Positions 46,690-59,059 of a stretch of DNA of 64,000 bases are shown in pieces. Source of the stretch: Begonia masoniana. Taxonomy: Eukaryota; Streptophyta; Magnoliopsida; Cucurbitales; Begoniaceae. Position 1 is the stretch's first letter, and each line of letters starts with the position of its first letter. A model generated the notes under the pieces. It did not search any database. It saw only the letters and a list, made by a program, of their open reading frames with translations, and was not told the origin of the DNA. The DNA lies in contig CM039515.1 in assembly GCA_022432975.1 (NCBI GenBank), positions 15,781,488-15,845,487 on the forward strand, written 5' to 3'. Position numbers and translations under genes: made by a program.

Positions 46690-49144
46690 TGTAACGACCC
46701 TAGTTGGAGTCGCCACGTAATTCATAATTCATATTTACCCTGATCTCTTTAGATCTTTCACCCTTCGACCACTTTACACTAAGGTCCCCTTTGTATTATT
46801 ATTATTTTTTTTTACCTTTCCTCAACAGAACTTAAGGACTTTAACATAACAGACAGAAACTAGATTCATCGAACTTGACTTCCTCTTAAAACTAACAACA
46901 TATTCGTTCACAGAGTCGAGCGACCATACGCAGTCATCAGTTCTATAACAAATTCGGGCAGGAAAGAAATGCCCCCAGATTATTCGACGTTATTCTGCTC
47001 GGGTTTGCATGGGTTTGCATGCATCGGCTAACAGAGTGTACCTCTTCCGATTTGTCACGTGTACTCTGCATGACTCAATTATCGTTGCCCAATAGAAGAC
47101 ATCTTCCGGTGGGCACGTGCATCTCTCGTGACTCATTAAACATCACTCGGTCACTAAACGACAACAACATCTACGTCATCCGGTAACTGAAATACACTAC
47201 ATCTACCGATCACTAGATGACAAAACGATTCGTACATCGCCCGACATTAGAAATACACTACATCGCCTGATCACTAGACGACAAAACAACACTTACATCA
47301 TCCGGTATTTGAAATACACAACATCTACCGATAGACTTGTGCAATCTACGTGTTCTTTTGAGACATCTTTCGATAGAGAACATCTATCGGTGGATGCAAG
47401 CTCATACATCTTCCGATAGAGAACATCTATCGGTGGATGCAAATTCCTAACATCTTCCGATAGAGTACAGCTATCGGTGGACATAAATATACACAGACTT
47501 CTAACTTCAATTACTCATCACTCTTATAAATGAAAATCAGAGACTCATCCAGAATTCTTGTAGCGGAAGACTTAGTTAAAATAACTTGTTCTATATCCTT
47601 ATAAACATTCTCAGACTCAGTAATTAAACCAGACAATTTAAAAAGCTCGATGTTTTAAAATAATCTCATCCTACTTAGACTTCCATATTCATAATCATCA
47701 CTAAAATCATAAGAGCATTAACCAGGGGGTCTTGTTTGCTATCCAGCCAAAGAATTGCTCCGTGATCACCTTCCAGCAACCAAACTTAGACATCTTCATT
47801 AACTTTGGAATCCTCACTTGATATTTCGTCACCTACATCATAAGGTTTAAACTATAAGCCTAATGCTTAGTAAGGAATGCAATATTAACATGTATACGTG
47901 AATGCATAGTTACAAGAAAATCATGTTCATGTTCGTTTCATGCTCTTTTCTTGTTCTTATTCGTGTTCTTGTTCATCACTTTCATCATATGGATTAAGGG
48001 AGGATTTGTGCCGTAAAGGGGGGATGACAGTGCAAGTGTACATAGTCCCTTTCGGGCCGTATTCATGGTCCTTCTCTTTGGACAGTGACATACGCCAAAC
48101 CACCCCCAACCCTCACTTAATCCGGTTGCATAAGTTTCATATTCATTCTCATATCTTCTTCATGGGGGAAAACATGCTCATAAATCATTTTCAAATGCTT
48201 GAGAAGTAAATCATGATGCATGACATGAATGTTCTTAAATCATCAGACTATGGAAAATATCATACTAGACAGTTGACTTCATAGACTCTATCAGAACATC
48301 ACATAACATAGTTCTCAAACATCCGTAAATCATCCAAGTACAAACCATCTTACTAACTTAAAACAAACATCAAACACATAACTAATTTAGTACCCTTAAG
48401 ATGTAGGGCCCTAATGGCCAGAAATCTTAATACATTCACTTACCTGGCTTCCTTAGCAAATTCATGCACTACACTTCAAACTTCTTCACCTGATATCATT
48501 TCACATTTCAGAGTTAAAATAGATCCTAAATATTCTGAAATCAAAGCTAGAAAAGTTCTAACTAAATGTCATCCTAGAATCTGTATTCCTGAGTCCTTTC
48601 AGCCGAGCACCTTGGGTGTGGACTAAGTTTCCAAAATCTAAAATAGCTTAATTCAACTTAACCACTAGTTTTAGTCGGTTATCTTAAAGTCCAGATTCGA
48701 ATCAGGAATGCTATTACCAAACACCGATTATAAATGTTCCTATTATTCGGCCATTGAAGAATCTTGAAACATTGGGTTCTAGCTGAAAACAGAGTTCCAA
48801 ATAATTACTCGGCAACTACATTGTCTAAATCTTACCTCGAATGTAGGTTATCGGAGTGGAGGCTGGAGGAATCGTTCGCCAAAGAGGGAGTCGCCGGCAG
48901 AGAAAGAGCTCTGGAAGCACGGGAATCGCCGAGGGAGAATGTCGGCTACAATGAGATTTAAGTGAGGTTTAAGGTTTTCATTTTCTTTTTATACTAAATA
49001 AAATCCCTCTTAATTACGGTTCTGCCACCACACAAATAAAAACCAAATAAGCTTAGGCATTAAAATTTAAATTAAAGATCAACAATAAAGGTGACAGTTA
49101 ATTCCGTTAAGAAAATCACCTGGTTGAAAATGTCGGGTGTTACA
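46690..49144 (-). mobile_element. Solo LTR of the E family (2,455 bp)
   Basis: TGTAACGACCCTAG at 46690 to GGGTGTTACA at 49144; almost the same length as the LTR of E (2,459 bp), sharing its TGACG/GTCGTCA-type end. Target duplication GGTTC (46685-46689) / GGTTT (49145-49149), one mismatch. Read on minus it has donor CCAG|GTAAGTG at 48443, block at 48394-48407 and acceptor-side block at 47832-47845. Confidence 0.9.
47833..48443 (-). other. Putative LTR intron 2 with paired ends (E family)
   Basis: On minus, CCAG|GTAAGTG to GATGTAG|GTGACG, 611 nt. CCTACATCTTAAGG pairs with CCTTATGATGTAGG at 13 of 14 positions (one T-T mismatch). The E copy has AAA where this one has TTAA, yet both arms still pair. 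Confidence 0.5.
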
Positions 49145-49200
49145 GGTTTAGTAACTTGTGTAGCGAACCGAGTTCTAAAAACTCGGGGCGTTAAACAAAT

Positions 49201-49506
49201 TTACCCCAGAACTAACTCGAAGAATTTCTTTGTCTAGCAGTATGTCCACTAGATCTAGTCTTCCTTCCTAAAGAACACTAGATCCTTCTAGTTCTAGACC
49301 TTCAATATCTGGCAATACAAAATTAGAATCAGAAACTCAATCTCTAAATATTGAAGAAATTCAAATTACTAAAGAACAAATTCCTCATGGGTTATACAAA
49401 CAAAATGCTGATTCACCTACAGCATCTAAAATGAATTTTAATCTCTAATGGATTTTTCTCTAGGATCTTTTTCTAGAGAAGTCCTTAGTGCTGAATACAA
49501 AAGTCC
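49201..49506 (+). pseudogene. Pararetrovirus polyprotein fragment after the movement protein
   Basis: Continues the frame broken at 19424 once element A and one CAAAT are removed. It encodes the Ser/Thr-rich stretch after the movement protein and the ESETQSLNIEEIQITKEQ region also present, reversed, at 17300-17440. It contains stops (near 49280 and 49446). It ends at 49506, where LTR C begins. Confidence 0.75.
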
Positions 49507-49727
49507 TGTAACACCCGGGATTTTTAAGTGGAAAAAATGGGAAAAGGGGTCGTTACAATAAGGTGGTTGTTTAATAAAATAGTTGTTTTAATTAATTTAA
49601 AAGAAAAGTGAATAAATTTGGTTGAATTAAAGTCGGGTATGGGGTGAGAGTTAATTATAGAAATTTAACGGTTGATTGTATGGGAGGAGATGTAATTTGT
49701 ATTAATGTTTAATAGGATAGATTATTA

Positions 49728-50241
<514 letters not shown>

Positions 50242-50246
50242 TAAAA

Positions 50247-50274
50247 CAACAGAATGGCCGAAGCCATTCTGTTG
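50247..50274. other. Inverted repeat with 12-bp arms
   Basis: CAACAGAATGGC and GCCATTCTGTTG around CGAA. The arms equal those of the 31476-31503 palindrome. Confidence 0.9.
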
Positions 50275-50560
50275 TTCTTGCTCGAGCGCTCGAGCGCCGA
50301 AGACTGAACGACGAAGGAGAGTCGAGCGACGTCCCTCCGACGACTACCACCGGCGACTCCGACACTCTCCGCCCAGACGATGGCGGCGAGCGAGTCTGGT
50401 TGTCTCCGTGCACGAACTGAACGGTAAGCCCTGTTCCCTTGCCCTGTTTCGGTTTGGTTTGAGGCCATGAGTGACGAGCCCGATTTGGCTCCGATCACCG
50501 GCCATTTTTGGGCGGTCTTGGCTCGAGATTACTGGACATTAGGCCGGCTTTAGGTGATAG

Positions 50561-51137
50561 CCCTAACTATTCCCCTTACCTTTAAAGCTCACACTACCCC
50601 TTTTTCATTTCAACTCACCGCCACACAAACAAAATACAAGACAAAGCAATCACACAGACAACATACAATACAAAGCAACCATACAAACAAACAAACAATT
50701 TCCTACCGTTCCATGGTGTAGGCCCGAAGGCAAAACACATGCATCCACTACTTACCTGGCATCCTAGCTCGCTGAGGATGCTCGGTTCCCTGTCCACCTA
50801 CGGCTCGACCTACGACAAATATTCAAACTTCATTAAAATAAAGCCTACATCCACCAATTACTCTCAAACTACTATTTCTAGCCTAATCCAACTAAAACCT
50901 AACTAAATGGGCCACTAATTTGGGTTCGGTAAAAACTGACCTGAAACTTCAAACGTGCATAACTTTTGCATCGGTTATCGAAATTAAACGATTCCAACGG
51001 CCACGCACTTCTCTAATAACCTATCTTAACTTGCCGAAAGGAATTTTAAAACAAACTAACGTAGCTAGGTCAAATCTGAAAAAACCCGAACTGCCCTAAA
51101 CTGGGAATTTCATCCCTCTCAGTTTTCCATCAATTTT
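50561..51137 (-). mobile_element. Reversed D-like LTR fragment
   Basis: CTCACCGCCACACAA...CAAGACAAAG at 50617 and ACCGTTCCATGGTGTAGGCC at 50706 match D at 6710 and 7219 in the same orientation; the following GGTTCGGTAAAAAC block matches H at 30935. Read on minus it has a donor-like CCAG|GTAAGT near 50755. Ends where A' starts. Confidence 0.6.
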
Positions 51138-52764
51138 TGTAGCACCCGGTTCTGTTAAACCAATTTCTATTCTGTCATTTAATAGTAAACATGTTGTGGA
51201 GAAAATTGAGGAAAGTATAATTAAGTTAATGAGTGACTAAGTAAGGGCATAGTGGTAAATTGAGAACTTATAATGGATAACCTATTTAAGAAAAGAGGCT
51301 TTGTGATTAAATGTACTGTAGCCGCCACTCTTTCCCTACTCTTCTCTCTCGGTATTCAGCTCAAGCAGCAGAGCTCTCTAGGCGATTCTTCCATCCAATT
51401 TTCTCCAAACTAGGTGAGTTCTATTTCGATTCCTTACTGCATTGGTAACTATCGATGATTTGAGGAGTGGATAAATGTGAGTCTCGAGAATGCTGTGAGC
51501 GAACTAGTTCGGGTTTTGTGGTAATTAGAGATGTATAATAAACTAAGCTCCTAAACTAGTTTCCTTAGGCTTCTAGATAGTGTAGAATGAGGTTTAGTAA
51601 AATCTAATCGATAATCTGTCCATGGTTTTAGGTTGAGTAAGCTCCCAAAGTAGTTTGCAACACCGAGCATTTCCAAAAGAGCCAGGTAAGTGAAGTATAC
51701 ATGTGCCTTCGGGCCTACATCACAAAACAATAGGATTATGTATTGTGTGAATGAGTTTGTATGTCATGCATCATGTTTTTTTTGAAAGATCACGAAAATG
51801 AATTTCCATGTAAGGAATGGTAAGGCATGAACTGAATGTGACAGACAAACTATTAAGGGAACTAATCCACCCCTTAACTTATGAAGGGATTTATAACATT
51901 GGGAGGATTGATCCCACTCCCAAGGGAACTGAGGGATCAAATAAGCTATTAAGGGAATTCATCCGCCCCTTAATCGAGTAGTGGATGTATAACATTGGGA
52001 GGATTGATCCCACTCCCAAGGGAACCGAGGGATCAGATCAGTTTATGAATGAATGTTAATGCAAGTGAGATGAGAAAGTAGAAATTGCATGTTTAGGAAT
52101 TTATGTTTCAGCATTTCATTTCATTATTGCTTTACTTACTTAGCATTAGGCTAATAGATGAGTTTTGTGATGTAGGTGTTGAGGATACTACAGGTGATTT
52201 TCCTGAGTGCACAGATGAATAGAGGAGGTTGGAGGAGTACATTCATGTTTCGGGCTGGTAAACTGATGAGGCGGATTAACTGGTTCAGTGGATGAGAAAA
52301 TTTAGTGAACCAGGATTCAGTTTGAGTATGTCGAGAGTTCTTTTGAAAATGGTAGTTTTAATATTTTGAAATACATTTGAGATCTTTCTGATATTAATAC
52401 TCTGTTGGCTTTAAAAGTAGTTTCTACCAAATTCTGGAGTAATATACGGATTTAAGTAGTTTTGAATGTTCTTTTGCAAATGCTTAAATTCTTTTGGTAG
52501 TCAGAGCTTTCCCTGTGTAGAGAGAAAATGCTCGATGAGCTGCTATATAACGTTGTTGTTCTGTTAACTATCGGAAGATATCTTCAGTAAAGCCATCGGA
52601 TGATGTCTTCAGTAAAGCCATCGGAAGGTATAAGTAGAAAATTTGTTGTTTTGTAACCGGATGATGTCGAGTATTTTATCCATCGGATGATGGAGGTAAA
52701 AGTCTTTTGTCGTTTTGTAACCGGATGTTGTCGAGTATTTTATCTATCGAATGATGGAGGTAAA
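51138..52764 (+). mobile_element. LTR A', left part
   Basis: Starts TGTAGCACCCGG at 51138 and is collinear with LTR L and K. Donor 51414, acceptor 51631, 54-nt exon, donor 51686, acceptor 52175; paired blocks 51714-51728 and 52162-52176 are exact complements. It is cut at 52764 by element B, and its right end is beyond the window. Confidence 0.88.
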
Positions 52765-54972
52765 TGTAACACCCCTAATACTGTACCCATTTACCCGTAT
52801 AAATTTTTCATTTTATTTTACACTTTAAGCGGAAACTAAATCGGAATTGAAGTCGTTAGTGTTGTTTGGAAAACCATTTAAAACAAACATAAAATTGTTA
52901 ATAAAAAAATTAAAACTATTTAATTAAAAACTAATTTCGATTAAAACAATTGGAAGGGCAAAACTGTCCGGCCCTAAAAACACAGGGGCAGCGACCAGTC
53001 GCTGCAGCATATCCGTACCAATCCTAAAACAAACGGCGTGGATAGCTCTAAAACTCGAGCATATCCGTACCAATCCTAAAACATTTCAAAACATTTTTAA
53101 CAAAACATTTTACATACCGTTTACCAAAACATTTAAAATATCAAACGTAAATCTATCACCTATCCAGATTTCCCAAACATCCTATTAAGTTCGATCTATA
53201 CATTTTATGCTCAAAACATCCCAAAATACCTACTTACGTCCCCACGGGTCAAAACGCACCGACGGCACAACACGCTCCCGCAGGCATTCTCCGTCAACTG
53301 CCTCATACGTCCGGAGGAGGAACGTCGTCCTCACCTGCCTCAATGTCACCCATAACGTCACCTACACCATACAGACACCTATGAGCTAACAGGCTCAGTA
53401 AATTCTACGTAAATGCAGATGCGTGCAGTGCATATGGAGTTCAGAAATCATGCATAACAGAGCGTCGCAGACAATATATCACCGAGATCTCATCCCCCTA
53501 ACCGAAGGGGGCCCATCTAGTGGTCGGACTACCCCGTGCGGTTAGAGGAGGGGGGTATACGCTTACAACACGTACAGCCGTGCCTGAGCCCCACCTCGCG
53601 TGACCAGATAACAGATTACGTTCATTAATTACAGTACATGAGATGTGGTATCGGCCAGACCCTTAATCGGCCCACACGATAGATCAAGAGCCCCCAATTT
53701 CTGGGCCACATGGTTTTCAGAAAACATCGTGCAGTGCAGAAATTCATTTTCATGCCAAGTTAAAATACGTGATGCATGGACAGTTCAATATAAAAGTAAA
53801 CAAACAAGCATGCGTACCATCAAGACTGTAAATGAAATAACCTACGAAACGTTTAAACCTAACTACCCAACCAAAGCAATTAAAACAATCCATCCTCTAA
53901 GATCCTCGATGCTAAATCGAAGTACGGTGTAGACCAATCGGTTAGAGTAAGTCACGAGAACTTACCTTGAGCGCGCTGAACCTCAAGCTTCTTCCACGGG
54001 AGTCGTGTGTCTGAGGCAAAACACGATATTCGTCGTTAAAACCAATTTAAGCTATTGACGTCCAAATTACAAACCTTAACTAAAGAATTTTCCTAAATCC
54101 TTAACTTAGCTAATCGAAGCGTTTACAACGTCAATTAACACTCGATAATCCAAAACCTCAATTGACGAGTTTTTCCTTAAAAACCCGAAAATCTACCAAT
54201 TTTAACTTTTTCACAAATTGATTTAACTTCGTCCAATAACGTCAAATGCGTGCAATATAAACTTAATCACGGCTACCCTATTAATTACGAACCCTAAATC
54301 GACATTTTTAATCGAAACCTAACCGAACCCTAATTGTTCATACTTCGTAAAAATCGAAATAAACATTCTAAAACTATAGATCCATACCTAGAGTTGTGAT
54401 CGGAGGAGAAAACGTGAAGGAAACGAGACGATCGGGAGAAAGATCGGATGTCGGAAATGAGGAAGTCGCGCGGGCAGAGAGGAGGCCGAGAGAAAAAAAA
54501 GAAGAAAAGGGTTCTGGCGTGGAAATGGTGAAGGAAGAAGGAGTTTGTTGATTTTAATAACAATTGACTTCGCAAATTACCATTATGCCCTTAGCACATA
54601 TTTCTATTTTGTTTCGTCCTTCGGGTCGTTAATCGTCCTACTATTCGGGTTCACCAAATTTCTGTATTTCACCAACAAGTCCAACTTAATATCTAGGATT
54701 TAATAAAACTGTCCGTTTGCAATTTGGACCTTGTTTGCTATTTTTACGAGAACATCTTTTACATTACGAGAATTGTATTTACTCGGAATGTAACGTTTAA
54801 TCTCCGAAAATTCCCATAATTTCCTTAAAATTCCTATTAATCGTTAGGATCGTAATGAAGCTTTCTTTTCGTAAAACAGACCTGGTTTGACATATTTACG
54901 AAAAATGCCACGTTTTATTAAAATGTCAATATAATATAATAAATCAAAAATCCGTACAAGCCGGATATTACA
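52765..54972 (-). mobile_element. 3' LTR of B (2,208 bp)
   Basis: On minus it starts TGTAATATCCGG (54972) and ends GGGGTGTTACA (52765). GTAAA precedes it. Putative intron 53965 to 53362 with CTACACCGTAC (53922-53932) pairing with GTATGGTGTAG (53362-53372). A hairpin-capable CCCCCTAACCG...CGGTTAG...GGGGGG lies between (about 53495-53555). Open frames such as 54330-54575 have no recognisable product. Confidence 0.87.
53362..53965 (-). other. Putative LTR intron 2 with paired ends (B family)
   Basis: On minus, AAG|GTAAGT to GTGTAG|GTGACG, 604 nt. The arms CTACACCGTAC and GTATGGTGTAG form 11 pairs including one G-T. Their sequence differs from the A- and E-type arms. Confidence 0.45.
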
Positions 54973-54995
54973 TTCTACCCACCTTATTTAGAATT
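54973..54995 (-). promoter_or_regulatory. Polypurine tract of B
   Basis: On minus, AAGGTGGGTAGAA directly precedes the LTR start. Confidence 0.7.
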
Positions 54996-55019
54996 TTGTC
55001 CACAAAATTAAATCATACA

Positions 55020-56232
55020 AATAGCTCAGGATATTTAGTCATCATATCCTGCTGTCACTCCCACGTAGCCTCTTCCACCTCGTGGTTGCGCCACAAGACT
55101 TTGACCAGTGGAATCTCTTTGTTGCGTAAGACTTTGGTAGAATACTAAAAAATGCGTACTGGCCCCACGTCGTAAGTCAAGGTAGGCTGTACCTCGATCT
55201 CTGTAGTCTCCACAACGTGCGATGGATCACGTAAACATCTCCGAAGCATAGATACGTGGAATACATCGTGGATACTCTCCATAGAAGCCGAAAGCTGTAG
55301 TCGATACGCCATCTTCCTGATCCTCTTCAGAATAGGAAAGGGCCCCACATAATGAGGGTTTAACTTACCCCTCCTTCCAAATCTCGCAACGCCTTTGAAC
55401 GGAGAAACCTTAAGGTAGACCTCGTCACCTTCTTCAAACTCTAGCTCTCTCCGTCTAGTGTCAGCATAGCTCTTCTGTCTGATCTGAGCTACCTCGATAC
55501 GCTGTCGGATAATGGCAATCTTTTCTGCTGTCTGCTATAGAATCTCTGGACCAACGATGCTGGCCTCGCCAACCTCGTCCCAATATAACGGAGACCTACA
55601 CTTGCGACCATACAGCGCCTCATATGGAGCCATGCCAATCGTAGCCTGGAAGCTGTTGTTGTACGAGAACTCGATCAGTGGCAAATACCTGCTCCACGAT
55701 CCCTGAAACTCTAGCACACATGCTCTGAGCATATCCTCCAGAATCTGATTCGTCCTCTCTGTCTATCCATCAGTCTGAGGATGAAATGCGGTGCTGAAAT
55801 TAAGCTGAGTCCCCATAGCTTTGTGCAGTCTCTTCCAGAACTTCGATGTGAATCTCGGATCTCTGTCTGAAACAATCGAAACTGGCACGCCATGCAGTCT
55901 GACAATCTCCTGCACATAAAGCTCGGCGAGCTGATCCATGGACGATGTCATCCTCACAGATAAGAAGTGGGCCGACTTTGTCAATCGGTCCACAATAACC
56001 CATATGCCGTCATGGCCCTTCGTCATCCTCGGGAGCCCCACAATGAAATCCATGGAGATCTGCTCCCACTTCCACTCCGGAATCGGCAGTGGCAATAACG
56101 TTCCGGCCGGTCTCTGGTGCTCTGCCTTCACCTGTTGACATACTAAACAGGTCTCAACGTACTTGGCAACCTCAATCTTCATGTTCGGCCACCAGAAGTG
56201 CTGTTTCAAATCCCCGGTACATCTTGGTATCG
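55020..56232 (-). pseudogene. Integrase core and chromodomain-like end, element B
   Basis: From 56209 leftwards: KQHFWWPNMK and CLVCQQVKAEH (zinc region), MDFIVGLPR, SDRDPRF and HPQTDG core motifs (frame 55763-56209), then the remainder in frames 55535-55732 and 55145-55348 with an RIRKMAYRLQLSASM module. The chromodomain-like stretch (IPLVKVLWRN...TWE) lies at about 55050-55140. Each gap between frames is one nonsense change of the CAG-to-TAG type, so the gene was intact recently. Confidence 0.88.
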
Positions 56233-58530
<2,298 letters not shown>

Positions 58531-59059
58531 TCGTGTAAGAGGAAGTGCAATCTTCGAGAATCCTTCTATAACTTTCGATAATAACCGGTCAATCCGAGAA
58601 ATCCACGCACCTCACGTACGTTCTTCGGCTGTGGCCAATCTCTGACCACCTGAATCTTGCTCGGATCCACAGAAACTCCGTCCTGTGATATAATATGGCC
58701 AAGGAAGCTCACTCTGTCAAGCCAAAACTCGCATTTCGAAAACTTTGGATACAACTGGCGTTGACTCAGAATCTGTAAAACGATCCTCAGATGCTCCTCG
58801 TGCTCTTCCTTAGACTTAGAGTAAATCAGGATATCGTCGATGAAGACTACCACGAACTTGTCCAGATACTCCTTGAAGACACGGTTCATCAAGTCCATGA
58901 ACGCTGCAGGGGCATTAGTAAGTCCGAAAGACATAACAAGGAACTCATAATGCCCATACCTCGTTCGGAATGCCGTCTTCTGAATATCGTCTCACCGGAC
59001 CTTCAACTGATAATAACCCGAGTGTAGGTCAATCCTGGAAAACACTCGGGCACCCTGGA
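58531..59059 (-). pseudogene. Reverse transcriptase, C-terminal half, element B
   Basis: Frame 58566-58934, extended to the E junction, carries [29 protein letters not shown] and the [14 protein letters not shown] thumb/connection motifs. A one-base deletion near 58565 (GYYRK-F site) shifts it from the RNase H frame. It is cut at 59059, just past the SRIDLHSGY motif, by element E. Confidence 0.88.

Larger units (their letters stand above)
19425..49195 (+). mobile_element. Ty3/gypsy retrotransposon A, complete but decayed and nested (29.8 kb)
   Basis: Starts TGTAACACCCGG at 19425 and ends GGGGCGTTA(A)A at 49195. CAAAT flanks it on both sides (19420-19424 and 49196-49200), and removing it rejoins the pararetrovirus frame (GAGATCAAAT|TTACCCC). 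Order: 5' LTR, Met-tRNA primer site (36055), gag, protease, RT, RNase H, integrase with chromodomain-like end, purine tract (42746), 3' LTR. Integrase follows RNase H (Ty3/gypsy order), and the C-terminal LVKVLW...TWE motif suggests the Tekay/Del chromovirus group. Four later insertions and two large arrays account for most of its length. Confidence 0.92.
42759..49195 (+). mobile_element. 3' LTR of A, with 26-bp array and a solo LTR inside
   Basis: The LTR itself is about 2.0 kb once the 26-bp array excess (about 2 kb) and the solo LTR 46690-49144 are removed. It ends at 49195 with TTAAA in place of TTACA, then CAAAT. Leader pattern: donor 43025, acceptor 43241, 51-nt exon 43242-43292, donor 43293. 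The acceptor-side paired block at about 43759 is damaged by a two-base loss. Confidence 0.9.

Noticed and set aside
49507..49557. A 51-bp miniature element (TGTAACACCC ... GGTCGTTACA)
   Set aside because: Could be a relic with LTR-like ends, but no target duplication flanks its right end, and LTR C sequence seems continuous across it.
54330..54575. 81-codon frame in LTR B
   Set aside because: Reads through U3/leader sequence and a purine stretch; no motif and no reason for a protein there.
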